This document shows positions 54,060 to 62,041 of a DNA stretch of 64,000 nucleotides, one piece after another. Numbering within the stretch: position 1 is the first letter of the stretch; every line of letters begins with the position of its first letter. Both the position numbers and the translations under genes were made by a program. The stretch is from positions 682,001-746,000 of the forward strand of contig NZ_JAMBOQ010000002.1 of assembly GCF_023715685.1 (NCBI RefSeq), written 5' to 3'. Source of the DNA: Priestia aryabhattai. GTDB taxonomy: Bacteria; Bacillota; Bacilli; Bacillales; Bacillaceae_H. A model generated the notes under the pieces. It saw only the letters and a program-made list of their open reading frames with translations, did no database searches and was not told the origin of the DNA.

Positions 54060-54830
54060 ATGTATCAAGAGCAGCGAATGAGTACGATTGTTGAATACCT
54101 TCATACACACCGTACGATTACATTAGAAGAAATTTGCGATATGTTCACCGTTTCAAAAGATACGGCGAGACGTGATTTAGTGAAGCTTGAAGAACACGGT
54201 GAGGTTATGAGAGTCAAAGGCGGGGCGACACTATCGTCCAGTCATATCGTTGATTATAGTGAACGAACCCCTACAAAAGCCAAAGAACAAATTGCTAAAG
54301 AAGCAGCTTCGTTTATTTCCGAAGGGTATGACGTGCTTTTAGATACGTCTTCGACAATCGCACTGATGGCGAAGTATATGGATGTAAAGCATGTAACCGT
54401 TATTACGAATTCCATTGATAATGTTGATTTGCTGGATCAATATACGCCGTGTGACACGTTTTTGCTGCCGGGCAAGTTTAACGGTAAAAATCGTAACGTC
54501 ACCGGGCCAAGAACGATTTCTACTTTACAAGAATATAAAGTAGATCAGCTGTTTTTAGGTACGTGCGGCATTGGTGCAGATGGTATTACATCTCCAAGTG
54601 AAGAAGAAGCGTTTTTAAAAAGACAGATGATTCAATGTGCAAGACAAGTTATTATGCTTGCGGATCATACGAAGTTTGAACGTGAATTTTTACACCGAGT
54701 ATGTGATATTAGCGACATTGATGTCATGATTACGAATAAAGAACCAGAAGCGGATGTAAAAGAAAAAATAGAACAAAATCAAGTGAGGCTTATCGTAACA
54801 GATTTTGATAAAGGAGAGGAAACACGATGA
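54060..54830 (+). CDS. DeoR/GlpR-family transcriptional repressor
   Basis: 256 residues. N-terminal DeoR helix-turn-helix (RMSTIVEYLHTHRTITLEEI, CDMFTVSKDTARRDLVKLEE, then VKGGATL), and a C-terminal sugar-phosphate isomerase-like sensor (LLDTSSTIALMAKYM, GTCGIGADGITSPSEEE). ATG after AAAAGGAGGGTATTTCA. It overlaps the next dehydrogenase gene by 4 bases, so it likely controls that operon in response to a phosphorylated sugar or polyol. Confidence 0.9.
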   Translation: MYQEQRMSTIVEYLHTHRTITLEEICDMFTVSKDTARRDLVKLEEHGEVMRVKGGATLSSSHIVDYSERTPTKAKEQIAKEAASFISEGYDVLLDTSSTIALMAKYMDVKHVTVITNSIDNVDLLDQYTPCDTFLLPGKFNGKNRNVTGPRTISTLQEYKVDQLFLGTCGIGADGITSPSEEEAFLKRQMIQCARQVIMLADHTKFEREFLHRVCDISDIDVMITNKEPEADVKEKIEQNQVRLIVTDFDKGEETR

Positions 54831-55861
54831 AGAAAATAAAAGTAGGATTAGTAGGATACGGTTTTTCAGCAACGGTCTTTCACACGCCGCTTTTAAGCGT
54901 GTTAGACGAATTTCATATTTCAAAGGTAATGAGTTCAAATCCTGAAAAAGTGAAGAGTGACTTAGAGGATGTTGAAGTAGTAAGCACTCTATCTGAACTT
55001 CTAGAAGATGACAGCGTTGACTTAGTTATTATTACAACGCCTAGCGGCATGCACTATGAAATGGTGAAAGACGCACTGCGCGCAGGCAAGCATGTGATTG
55101 TTGAAAAGCCGATGGTGGTATCGGAAAAAGAAGCAAATGAATTAATTCAATTAGCAAAAGAACAAGATGTTCAACTAAGCGTCTATCATAACCGCAGATG
55201 GGATAATGATTATTTGACGGTGAAGCAGCTGATTGAAGAAGGAAAATTAGGCGACGTTAAAATGTATGAAGCCCATTTTGACCGCTATCGTCCAGCTGTT
55301 CGAGACCGCTGGAGAGAAAATGAAGGACCTGGGTCAGGAGCGCTTTATGATTTAGGATCTCATTTAATTGACCAAGCCTTACATCTTTTTGGAATGCCTG
55401 ACTTTGTTCAAGCCGATGTGTTTGGTCAGCGAGACCATGCACGTACGGATGATTACTTCCATGTGGTACTTGGATACGGTTCTCTTCGCGTCATTTTACA
55501 TTCAAGCGCCATTGTGCCAAGCAACGGACCTCGCTTTCAAGTTCACGGAACAAAAGCAAGCTACATCAAATACGGCATTGACGGCCAAGAAGATATGCTA
55601 AGAGCCGGCAAGAAGCCTTTAGATGATACGTGGGGAGCCGACAGCCCTGAATACTACGGAAAGCTGACAACAGGCGAAGGAGAAACCGAAGAAATTAAAA
55701 CTCTGCACGGTTCTTATGTGACTTATTATAAAAAAATAGCCGACAGCCTGCTTAGAGGAGAAGAACTTCCGGTTTCGGCAGAAGAAGCCCGTGACGTGGT
55801 TAAAGTTATCGAAGCAGCGTTTGAAAGCAGTAAAGAAAAACGAGCGGTCTATTTTAACTAA
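54827..55861 (+). CDS. Gfo/Idh/MocA-family oxidoreductase (scyllo-inositol dehydrogenase-like)
   Basis: 344 residues. Rossmann GLVGYGFSATVFHTPLL, the EKPM block (HVIVEKPMVVSEKEA), and a C-terminal domain with GALYDLGSHLIDQALHLFG (catalytic Asp/His). Overall it is closest to the IolW/YvaA and YdgJ type that interconverts scyllo-inositol and inosose with NADP. ATGA overlap with the DeoR gene and a good RBS (AAAGGAGAGG) inside it. The substrate is inferred from family likeness; other sugar acids are possible. Confidence 0.87.
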   Translation: MKKIKVGLVGYGFSATVFHTPLLSVLDEFHISKVMSSNPEKVKSDLEDVEVVSTLSELLEDDSVDLVIITTPSGMHYEMVKDALRAGKHVIVEKPMVVSEKEANELIQLAKEQDVQLSVYHNRRWDNDYLTVKQLIEEGKLGDVKMYEAHFDRYRPAVRDRWRENEGPGSGALYDLGSHLIDQALHLFGMPDFVQADVFGQRDHARTDDYFHVVLGYGSLRVILHSSAIVPSNGPRFQVHGTKASYIKYGIDGQEDMLRAGKKPLDDTWGADSPEYYGKLTTGEGETEEIKTLHGSYVTYYKKIADSLLRGEELPVSAEEARDVVKVIEAAFESSKEKRAVYFN

Positions 55862-55874
55862 GGAGCGACAAACA

Positions 55875-56348
55875 GTGAGTAATCATTCGGTAGAGACACT
55901 GCTTGAAAAAGTAGTTCAGCAAGAAAAAGAACTGATATTTCATCAGTTTACAAATGACCAAGCCTTGCAGATAGGAACAGCTATTATTAATGAAGCAAAA
56001 AGTAAGGGGAAGGCAGTTACCATAAATATTAAACGAAATGGTCAAACCTTATTTCACCATGCAATGGAAGGGGCAATTCCCGATCATGAAGAATGGATTA
56101 AACGAAAATCAAACACCGTTCTTCGCCACCATCACAGCTCGTATTATATGAAATTGTACTGCGAGTTAAAAAATCGTTCCTACGCTCAGTTTTATGCAGC
56201 TAACCCTCAGGAATTTGAAGCGGTGGGCGGTTCATTTCCGATTTCGGTTAAAAACGTTGGGGTAATTGGAAGCATCACCGTATCAGGCATGTCGCAAGAA
56301 GAAGACCACGCACTTGTGACGGAGACGATTCGGAGCTTTTTACAATAA
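55875..56348 (+). CDS. heme-degrading-domain / UPF0303 (DUF336) protein
   Basis: 157 residues, cytoplasmic, GlcG/HbpS-like fold: DQALQIGTAIINEAKSKGKA, VTINIKRNGQTLFHHAMEGA, a family His-rich stretch RHHHSSYYMKL, and VGGSFPISVKNVGVIGSITV near the end. GTG 55875 is set by AAGGAG 9 bases upstream; the longer frame overlaps the dehydrogenase. Third gene of the DeoR operon. Enzymatic role unknown. Confidence 0.82.
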   Translation: MSNHSVETLLEKVVQQEKELIFHQFTNDQALQIGTAIINEAKSKGKAVTINIKRNGQTLFHHAMEGAIPDHEEWIKRKSNTVLRHHHSSYYMKLYCELKNRSYAQFYAANPQEFEAVGGSFPISVKNVGVIGSITVSGMSQEEDHALVTETIRSFLQ

Positions 56349-56352
56349 AAAC

Positions 56353-56383
56353 AAGCGGACTTCTTTAGAAGTCCGCTTATTTG
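56353..56383. terminator. terminator between convergent genes
   Basis: AAGCGGACTTC pairs perfectly with GAAGTCCGCTT around TTTA; weak T-run on the plus strand. Confidence 0.75.
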
Positions 56384-56384
56384 A

Positions 56385-57644
56385 TTAAAAGGCGAGTGGC
56401 GATAAAGAATGTGTTTCTTCTACATAAATAAAAGCATCATATCGTTTTGACAAGCGAGAAGGAACATAATTTCCGTATTGTTCAATCTCTGGGTCATATA
56501 CAACACCAATGGCGCGATGGCCTATGGTTGAATTAAAAAATGGTTGATTTGCTTCCGTGAACATGAGGTATTGATCAAAAGCACCTGCTCGGTGAATGGT
56601 ATCTTCCCAGCTTCCTTTTATAGCTGGAGGAACAGTTAATTCCTGGTGTGGATTACCCCAGCTATCAGAAGCAATGACCGTGCCGTGATGAGTTCCAAAT
56701 CCGACGGCATAAACATGCTGCTGTCCGTATTCTTCACGGGTAAGCTGACCTACATTCACCATGCCGCTGCTTTTCATGTCCGTTGCTCTTGCATCTCCGA
56801 TGTGAGTGTTATGCTCCCATACAATTCCTTTAGCACTACCCTTGTAGTAAGATTGAATATATTTTAAAGCCTCTACCATATGACGATCGCGAATATTCCA
56901 CGATTCATTGTCATTGGTAATCATCGTATGATAATAAGCTTCAGCATTGCTCGCTACCAGCGCATTTACCTGCATACTAAGCGCAGCCTCAGGCTCATGA
57001 GTATAGATGTCTTTCTTTTGCTGAATGGTTTGTAAAAGCTCCAGGATTTCTACCATGCAGTTTTTTCCGTAAAGAGCAGAAGAAATTCCGTACATCTGTG
57101 CTTCACGGTGAAAAGGTTCAAAGCATTCAAATGCTTTTTTTGCTTTCTGTGCATCAGAAGAGTGGTTGTTTTCTAAGTACTCAATAATAGCTTCCATCGA
57201 TTCCCACAGGCTGTATACATCTAAGCCGTAAAAACCTACTTTTGGCTGATGTGCCGGCAGGTTGTGGTTATAAACACGAAGCCATTCAATTAATTCTTTT
57301 ATTTCTTGATTGGCCCACATCCACGAAGGCCAGCGGTTAAAAGATTTTAAGACATCTTCGGTATTTGCGTATTGATTTGTATAGCCTTTAATATAGCGGT
57401 TGACTTCAAAACATGAAGGCCAGTCTCCTTCTACTGCTATAAAGGAAAAGCCGTGATGCTGAATTAATTCTTTCGTAATAGCTGCTCGAATGTTATAAAA
57501 TTCAGATGTGCCGTGCGATGCTTCGCCGAGAAGAACGTATTGAGCGTGGCTTGCTTTGTTAATAAGCGGCAGTAAGTCATCGACATTAGCAAAGGGCATG
57601 GAATGTTCTTTAATGGCTTCTATCATTTGATTGGTTTTTAGCAT
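56385..57644 (-). CDS. erythromycin esterase-family protein
   Basis: 419-residue soluble protein of the EreA/ChaN-like fold. Seen: LLGEASHGTSEFYNIRA (Glu/His active-site loop), AVEGDWPSCFEVNRYI, GLDVYSLWESM, VWEHNTHIGDARATDM, and GFGTHHGTVIASDSWG. True Ere enzymes hydrolyse the macrolactone ring, but most Bacillus members (YbfO-like, succinoglycan-type) have no proven macrolide activity. ATG with AAGGTGATC upstream. A 52-residue gene lies just upstream on the same strand. Resistance should not be assumed. Confidence 0.87.
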   Translation of the reverse strand: MLKTNQMIEAIKEHSMPFANVDDLLPLINKASHAQYVLLGEASHGTSEFYNIRAAITKELIQHHGFSFIAVEGDWPSCFEVNRYIKGYTNQYANTEDVLKSFNRWPSWMWANQEIKELIEWLRVYNHNLPAHQPKVGFYGLDVYSLWESMEAIIEYLENNHSSDAQKAKKAFECFEPFHREAQMYGISSALYGKNCMVEILELLQTIQQKKDIYTHEPEAALSMQVNALVASNAEAYYHTMITNDNESWNIRDRHMVEALKYIQSYYKGSAKGIVWEHNTHIGDARATDMKSSGMVNVGQLTREEYGQQHVYAVGFGTHHGTVIASDSWGNPHQELTVPPAIKGSWEDTIHRAGAFDQYLMFTEANQPFFNSTIGHRAIGVVYDPEIEQYGNYVPSRLSKRYDAFIYVEETHSLSPLAF

Positions 57645-57671
57645 ATGATCACCTTGTTTTTAAGAAATGGA

Positions 57672-57702
57672 TAGCAAGAGCTCGATGTAACAAGTCTTGC
57701 TA
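57672..57702 (-). repeat. intercistronic hairpin
   Basis: TAGCAAGA (57672-57679) and TCTTGCTA (57695-57702) are perfect reverse complements between the 52-residue gene and the esterase gene. No U-run, so RNA processing or stability is more likely than termination. Confidence 0.5.
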
Positions 57703-57730
57703 CCAGTTAACGGGTTCTTATTTCTATGGA

Positions 57731-57889
57731 TTACCTGCTGAAATGTTTAATGGCAGAATCATTTAAAGAAAAATCTTCTTTAGTGAGCGCCGTTTGATCT
57801 TGTGTTTCACATTGTTTAGTAGGGTGTTCTTCTTTTTTAGAAACAGCAGAAACTTCTTCGGTATTGTTATATCGATTGTTTGTTGACAT
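57731..57889 (-). CDS. 52-residue hydrophilic small protein
   Basis: ATG 57889 has GAGGTGAAAAG directly upstream and stops at TAA 57731-57733. The product (MSTNNRYNNTEEVSAVSKKE ... LNDSAIKHFSR) is polar, without a membrane segment, with a single Cys. It is the first gene before the esterase-like gene on the same strand. Small Asn/Glu/Lys-rich proteins like this are common in spores, but no known family was recognised. Confidence 0.65.
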   Translation of the reverse strand: MSTNNRYNNTEEVSAVSKKEEHPTKQCETQDQTALTKEDFSLNDSAIKHFSR

Positions 57890-58060
57890 TGCTTTTCACC
57901 TCTTATATCTAGTGTTTGTGGTACGGAAAATAAAATAAGAAGAAATATCAGGAATACCTTGAAAAGAAAAGTATATGCTTTGAATTATTTGAACTCATAT
58001 AAAAAATTGTCTACACTAAAAACTGATACATAAATTAAGCGAGGAGAACGTGGAGAGTTT

Positions 58061-58822
58061 ATGAAGTTGATTTCGTGGAACGTAAATGGCATTCGCGCGT
58101 GTGTGCGAAAAGGATTTTTAGATTATTTTCAAGAAGTGAATGCGGATGTATTCTGTATTCAGGAGACGAAGCTGCAGGAAGGACAAATTGATTTGCAGCT
58201 AGAAGGTTACTATCAGTACTGGAATTACGCCGTGAAAAAAGGCTATTCCGGAACGGCTGTTTTTACAAAGCAGAAGCCTTTATCCGTTTCATACGGTGTT
58301 GATAAAGAATCGGAAGATGAAGGGCGTATTATCACACTCGAGTTTGACCAATGCTATGTAGTAAATGTGTATACGCCAAATTCTAAAAGAGATTTAGCGA
58401 GGCTTGAAGAAAGGCTTCAATGGGAAGATGATTTGCTCGTGTACTTAAAAAAATTAAATAGCCGTAAAGCAGTGATTTTATGCGGAGACTTAAACGTAGC
58501 ACATGCAGAAATTGATTTGCGCAATCCTAAGCCAAACCGAGGAAATTCCGGTTTTACAGTAGAAGAGCGAGGGAAAATGACGACGCTTCTTACTAGCGGA
58601 TTTCTCGATACATTTCGTTATTTATACCCGCATCAAGAAGGAGCATATACATGGTGGTCGTATATGAACAAAGTGAGAGAACGAAATATCGGATGGCGCA
58701 TTGATTATTTTATCGTATCAGAGAGGATCAAAGACGTTATTCAAGAAGCTGCTATTCATCCGCATGTAATGGGAAGCGACCACTGTCCTGTGATGCTACA
58801 ATTAAATGTACCCTATCTATGA
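58061..58822 (+). CDS. exoA: exodeoxyribonuclease III / AP endonuclease
   Basis: 253-residue cytoplasmic Mg-dependent DNA-repair enzyme that cuts at abasic sites and trims 3' ends. Seen: SWNVNGIRA (N7), CIQETKLQ with catalytic E35, LCGDLNVAHAEIDLRNPK (Asp/Asn), and the final GSDHCPVML (Asp-His). Length and motifs match B. subtilis ExoA. GAGGAGAACGTGGAGAGTTT precedes the ATG. Monocistronic. Confidence 0.95.
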   Translation: MKLISWNVNGIRACVRKGFLDYFQEVNADVFCIQETKLQEGQIDLQLEGYYQYWNYAVKKGYSGTAVFTKQKPLSVSYGVDKESEDEGRIITLEFDQCYVVNVYTPNSKRDLARLEERLQWEDDLLVYLKKLNSRKAVILCGDLNVAHAEIDLRNPKPNRGNSGFTVEERGKMTTLLTSGFLDTFRYLYPHQEGAYTWWSYMNKVRERNIGWRIDYFIVSERIKDVIQEAAIHPHVMGSDHCPVMLQLNVPYL

Positions 58823-58939
58823 TTTCTATCTATACAATAGAAGAAAAGCGGAAAAAAGGTTGGTTCACGCGAACGGTTGCGGTATAGTAAATATATCAAA
58901 AATTACAGAATGTTCTATGAGATAAAGGGGGAGACAGAG

Positions 58940-59377
58940 GTGAAGCGAGACTCGCTGCAAACCATTGAGCACGAAATTGCGCTGCTTGTTCGTCTGACAA
59001 CGACGCACAGTCCCAAGCTTGGAAGCTTGGACCGTTCTGAATATTTACTTTTAAGCGAGCTAGATCAGCGCAGTCCGCTCGGGATTAATGCATTAGCTGA
59101 AAATTTAAAACTAAGCTTATCTACAGCTAGCCGGCAAGTATCTGCGCTTGAGGCTAAACAGTTTGTTCGCCGCTTTCCGAGTCCAGAAAATGGTCGGATC
59201 AGTTTAATTGAAATGACGGATTCAGGGAAAGATATTTTGCAGCATGTACAAAACAAGCGTAAACAAGCCTATGCTGAAGTATTAGAAGATTGGTCGGAAG
59301 AAGAGATTTTAGCACTGGAAAAAAGCTTATCCCGCTTGAATCACAACTTTAAAAAATGGCGCAGTAATGGATGTTAA
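58940..59377 (+). CDS. MarR-family transcriptional regulator
   Basis: 145 residues. Winged helix LDRSEYLLLSELDQRSPLGI, NALAENLKLSLSTASRQVSA, LEAKQFVRRFPSPENGRISL. GTG 58940 is chosen because AAAGGGGGAG lies close upstream; longer in-frame starts lack this. It precedes an MFS/HlyD pair whose promoter has a palindromic operator, so it most likely represses that exporter until a toxic compound binds. Confidence 0.88.
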   Translation: MKRDSLQTIEHEIALLVRLTTTHSPKLGSLDRSEYLLLSELDQRSPLGINALAENLKLSLSTASRQVSALEAKQFVRRFPSPENGRISLIEMTDSGKDILQHVQNKRKQAYAEVLEDWSEEEILALEKSLSRLNHNFKKWRSNGC

Positions 59378-59397
59378 AGCGAATACATATAAATGAA

Positions 59398-59429
59398 CAA
59401 AAAGGCTATTGAAAAATAGTCTTTTTAAG
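59398..59429 (+). terminator. Rho-independent terminator
   Basis: AAAAAGGCTATT pairs with AATAGTCTTTTT around GAAA, one G-U pair, T-run. Confidence 0.75.
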
Positions 59430-59443
59430 TTGAAACAAAGAAG

Positions 59444-59471
59444 TTGATTTCTTCTTTAAAAGATGTATAAT
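59444..59471 (+). promoter_or_regulatory. promoter of the MFS-HlyD operon
   Basis: TTGATT (59444-59449), 16-nt spacer and TATAAT (59466-59471). The -10 lies inside the left half of the palindromic operator. Confidence 0.65.
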
Positions 59472-59501
59472 ATGTAGTGCTGCCATAACTTGCATTATAC
59501 A
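59464..59501. promoter_or_regulatory. MarR-type operator candidate
   Basis: TGTATAAT (59464-59471) and ATTATACA (59494-59501) are exact reverse complements; with partial matches inward they cover the -10 and the start site. The adjacent marR gene makes it the obvious ligand. Confidence 0.6.
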
Positions 59502-59570
59502 ACTTGTACAATAAAATATGTAAGGAATTGTTAGTCATATGAAAAGAATTTAATAAAAGGAGGAATAAAT

Positions 59571-61226
59571 ATGAGTCAGAATAATCCAGCAGTAGCCTCC
59601 GACAAACAAGGTTTAAGCGTACCTAAATACTTAATTATGGCGATTTTAACGCTATTTTCGATTGGCCCTCAGTATTTTTTGAATTTATCTTACACGGTCA
59701 ATCAAGTATTGATTCAAAATCGATTTGATGCGAGTACACAAAGCTTACTATTGCCATCTATTATTTCTAACTTGGCATTTGGACTCGGGGTACCTATTGG
59801 TCCGATGCTCACGAAAAAATATGGCGTGCGTAAAGCATACTTAACGTTCGTTTTAGTCTTTTTAGCAGGTTCGATTATCAACGTTTTTTCCGAAAACGTT
59901 GCGTTTTTATCCCTTGGTCGTCTGATTCAAGGCTTAAGTTCAGGAATGCTGTTTTTAACCATTATTCCAGCTGCGCTGATCTCGTTTCCGAATAAAATCC
60001 GAAACTTCTTTTTAGTGTTAGCGATCGGCGGACTGTTCGGTTCAACGGCGATTGGAGCCTTTTTAGGTGCTGTATCTCTTAGCATGGATAATTGGCGCTG
60101 GGTTTTTGTTTTAGGAATAATAGCTTCTCTTGTCTGTCTGTTTATCGGGTATAAGGTATTGCCTGCTCACGATCCGAGTCAGCAAGAAGAGCGTCCAGTT
60201 GATAAAAAAAGTATCTTTATTCTTAGTCTTATTATGATTTTATTGGTTTATCCACTTTATGAACTAAGATACGAAGGATTTGCTTCTATTCAAGTGTGGC
60301 CGTTCTTATTAGCTGCAGCAGGGTTAGTTGTGATTTTTGTCTTAGTTGATTTAGCAGCTGAAAATCCGTTAGTACCATTAAAATCGCTGCTAGCCGTAAA
60401 ACCAGTTGCAGGTACAATTATGGCAATTGGGGGTCATATGGCATATATTCTAGCAATCGCAGGCATTAATGGCGTGATGCAAAATGTTCAAAATGCATCG
60501 TACACCACACTTTCTTATTTTTATTTGTACTTTTTTATTGGGGTACTGATTTCAGCAGTTGCTACGACATTCTTGTATGACAAATTTGGCCCCGGTTACC
60601 TTGGAGCAATTGGATCACTTCTAATTGTTATTGTAGGATTTAGCTGGGTGAACGTATCAGCCGATACATCAATAATGAGCTTGTATGTTCACATTATGCT
60701 CTTTGGTATGGGTGTTAGTATGGCACTAGTATCAGGTGCGCTAGGAACGGCACTAGCCGGAGATTTACATCAAGCTTCTATGCGTTCGATTTCCCTGCAC
60801 TCCATTCGAAATTTATTAGGAGCAATTATAGCACCTGTGATAGGATGGTTTGTTGTTCGACAAAACGCGATTTGTTACGAAGACCTTCGAGGTCAAATTA
60901 GCTCAGTAGATCCTCAAGTGAAACTGCAGCTGTCTGAAATGATCAAACGCTATATGGGTATGGGAATGAGCCAAGCGGACGCAAAATCATCAGCTGTGAA
61001 GGCTGTTGTAGCAAGCGCTAAAAAAGCGTCGATTTTACATGCGTATCACAACTTATTTTTCATGCTTGGTATTTTAGGAGTGATTATGCTCATTGCTTCA
61101 CTAAGTAAAGCGTGGAGCGGTAAAAATAGAATTCTTGTTCAAAAAGAAGAGGTTCAAGAAAAAGCTGAGCCGCAAGAAGAAAGAAAAATGCTGCCGGCAC
61201 CTCAAACAGAAGAAACGTCTGTATAA
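59571..61226 (+). CDS. MFS exporter, 14-helix (DHA2-like)
   Basis: 551-residue membrane transporter. Helices include YLIMAILTLFSIGPQYFLNL and FLVLAIGGLFGSTAIGAFLG; SLGRLIQGLSSGMLFLTIIP is the G-R-x(2)-Q-G block, and RMSISLHSIRNLLGAIIAP-type sequence lies near the end. An acidic Glu/Gln-rich C-terminal tail is present. ATG after AAAGGAGGAATAAAT. Co-transcribed with a HlyD/EmrA-type partner 29 bases downstream and placed after a marR gene, the layout of Gram-positive EmrAB-like export units. Substrate unknown. Confidence 0.87.
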   Translation: MSQNNPAVASDKQGLSVPKYLIMAILTLFSIGPQYFLNLSYTVNQVLIQNRFDASTQSLLLPSIISNLAFGLGVPIGPMLTKKYGVRKAYLTFVLVFLAGSIINVFSENVAFLSLGRLIQGLSSGMLFLTIIPAALISFPNKIRNFFLVLAIGGLFGSTAIGAFLGAVSLSMDNWRWVFVLGIIASLVCLFIGYKVLPAHDPSQQEERPVDKKSIFILSLIMILLVYPLYELRYEGFASIQVWPFLLAAAGLVVIFVLVDLAAENPLVPLKSLLAVKPVAGTIMAIGGHMAYILAIAGINGVMQNVQNASYTTLSYFYLYFFIGVLISAVATTFLYDKFGPGYLGAIGSLLIVIVGFSWVNVSADTSIMSLYVHIMLFGMGVSMALVSGALGTALAGDLHQASMRSISLHSIRNLLGAIIAPVIGWFVVRQNAICYEDLRGQISSVDPQVKLQLSEMIKRYMGMGMSQADAKSSAVKAVVASAKKASILHAYHNLFFMLGILGVIMLIASLSKAWSGKNRILVQKEEVQEKAEPQEERKMLPAPQTEETSV

Positions 61227-61255
61227 TATACTAACTATAGAAAGAAGGAATTCCG

Positions 61256-61888
61256 ATGAGTAAAAGTCGTTTATTGGTTACTAACATTGTTGGAATCATT
61301 GTGATTTTATTACTAGTAGGTTTTGGTGGATATTATTTCTACGAAAAAGCAAATTACGTTAAAACGGATGAAGCGCAGGTAGAAGCACCGCTTTCACAAG
61401 TCATTGCTTCAGCTAACGGTCAGTTAACCGAATGGAATGTAAAAGAAGGAGATAGCGTTTCTCAAGGCGATTCTGTTGGAAGCTTAAAAGAAGGCGACAA
61501 ATCAACAGACGTGATGTCTATGATCGACGGAACAATCATTAAAAACAATGCTTCTCAAAATCAATTAGTAAAAGCTGGCGATGTATTAGCACAAACAGCT
61601 GATTTATCTAAAATCTATATTACTGCAAATATTAAAGAGACAGACCTAGGTGACTTAGAAGAAGGAGACAGCGTAGATATTACAGTGGACGGAGATTCAG
61701 GCAAAGTCTTTAAAGGTCATGTTGAAGCAATCGGACGCGCAACAAATTCAGTGTCTTCTATGCTTCCAGCTCAAAATACAGGAAATTACACAAAAGTAAC
61801 GCAAAAAGTACCTGTTAAAATTTCAATTGATGATGCATCAGATAAAGTTCTTCCAGGTATGAATGCAGAAGTGAAAATTTCAATTTAA
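61256..61888 (+). CDS. HlyD/EmrA-like membrane adaptor with biotinyl-lipoyl domain
   Basis: 210 residues. One N-terminal helix (LLVTNIVGIIVILLLVGFGG) anchors an extracytoplasmic adaptor: VKTDEAQVEAPLSQVIASAN (typical EmrA start), lipoyl-type hairpin WNVKEGDSVSQGDSVGSLKE, then a beta-barrel (ITANIKETDLGDLEEGDSVD). It lacks the long coiled coil of Gram-negative EmrA, as expected without an outer membrane. ATG after AGAAAGGAATTCCG. Partner of the preceding exporter. Confidence 0.88.
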   Translation: MSKSRLLVTNIVGIIVILLLVGFGGYYFYEKANYVKTDEAQVEAPLSQVIASANGQLTEWNVKEGDSVSQGDSVGSLKEGDKSTDVMSMIDGTIIKNNASQNQLVKAGDVLAQTADLSKIYITANIKETDLGDLEEGDSVDITVDGDSGKVFKGHVEAIGRATNSVSSMLPAQNTGNYTKVTQKVPVKISIDDASDKVLPGMNAEVKISI

Positions 61889-61894
61889 TAACGG

Positions 61895-61930
61895 AAAAAA
61901 GCTGCTTCCTTCGAGGAAGCGGCTTTTTTT
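61895..61930 (+). terminator. Rho-independent terminator
   Basis: AAAAAAGCTGCTTCCT pairs with AGGAAGCGGCTTTTTT around TCG (one mismatch). Confidence 0.85.
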
Positions 61931-62041
61931 ATGCCTAAACAAATAAAATAAAAAATGTGCTAAAAAGGGGATGTATACAAAAGAAATGTGTGGTAAGATA
62001 CTTCTTGTTTGAAATTGGATATCGGTAAAGAAGGTGATGGG

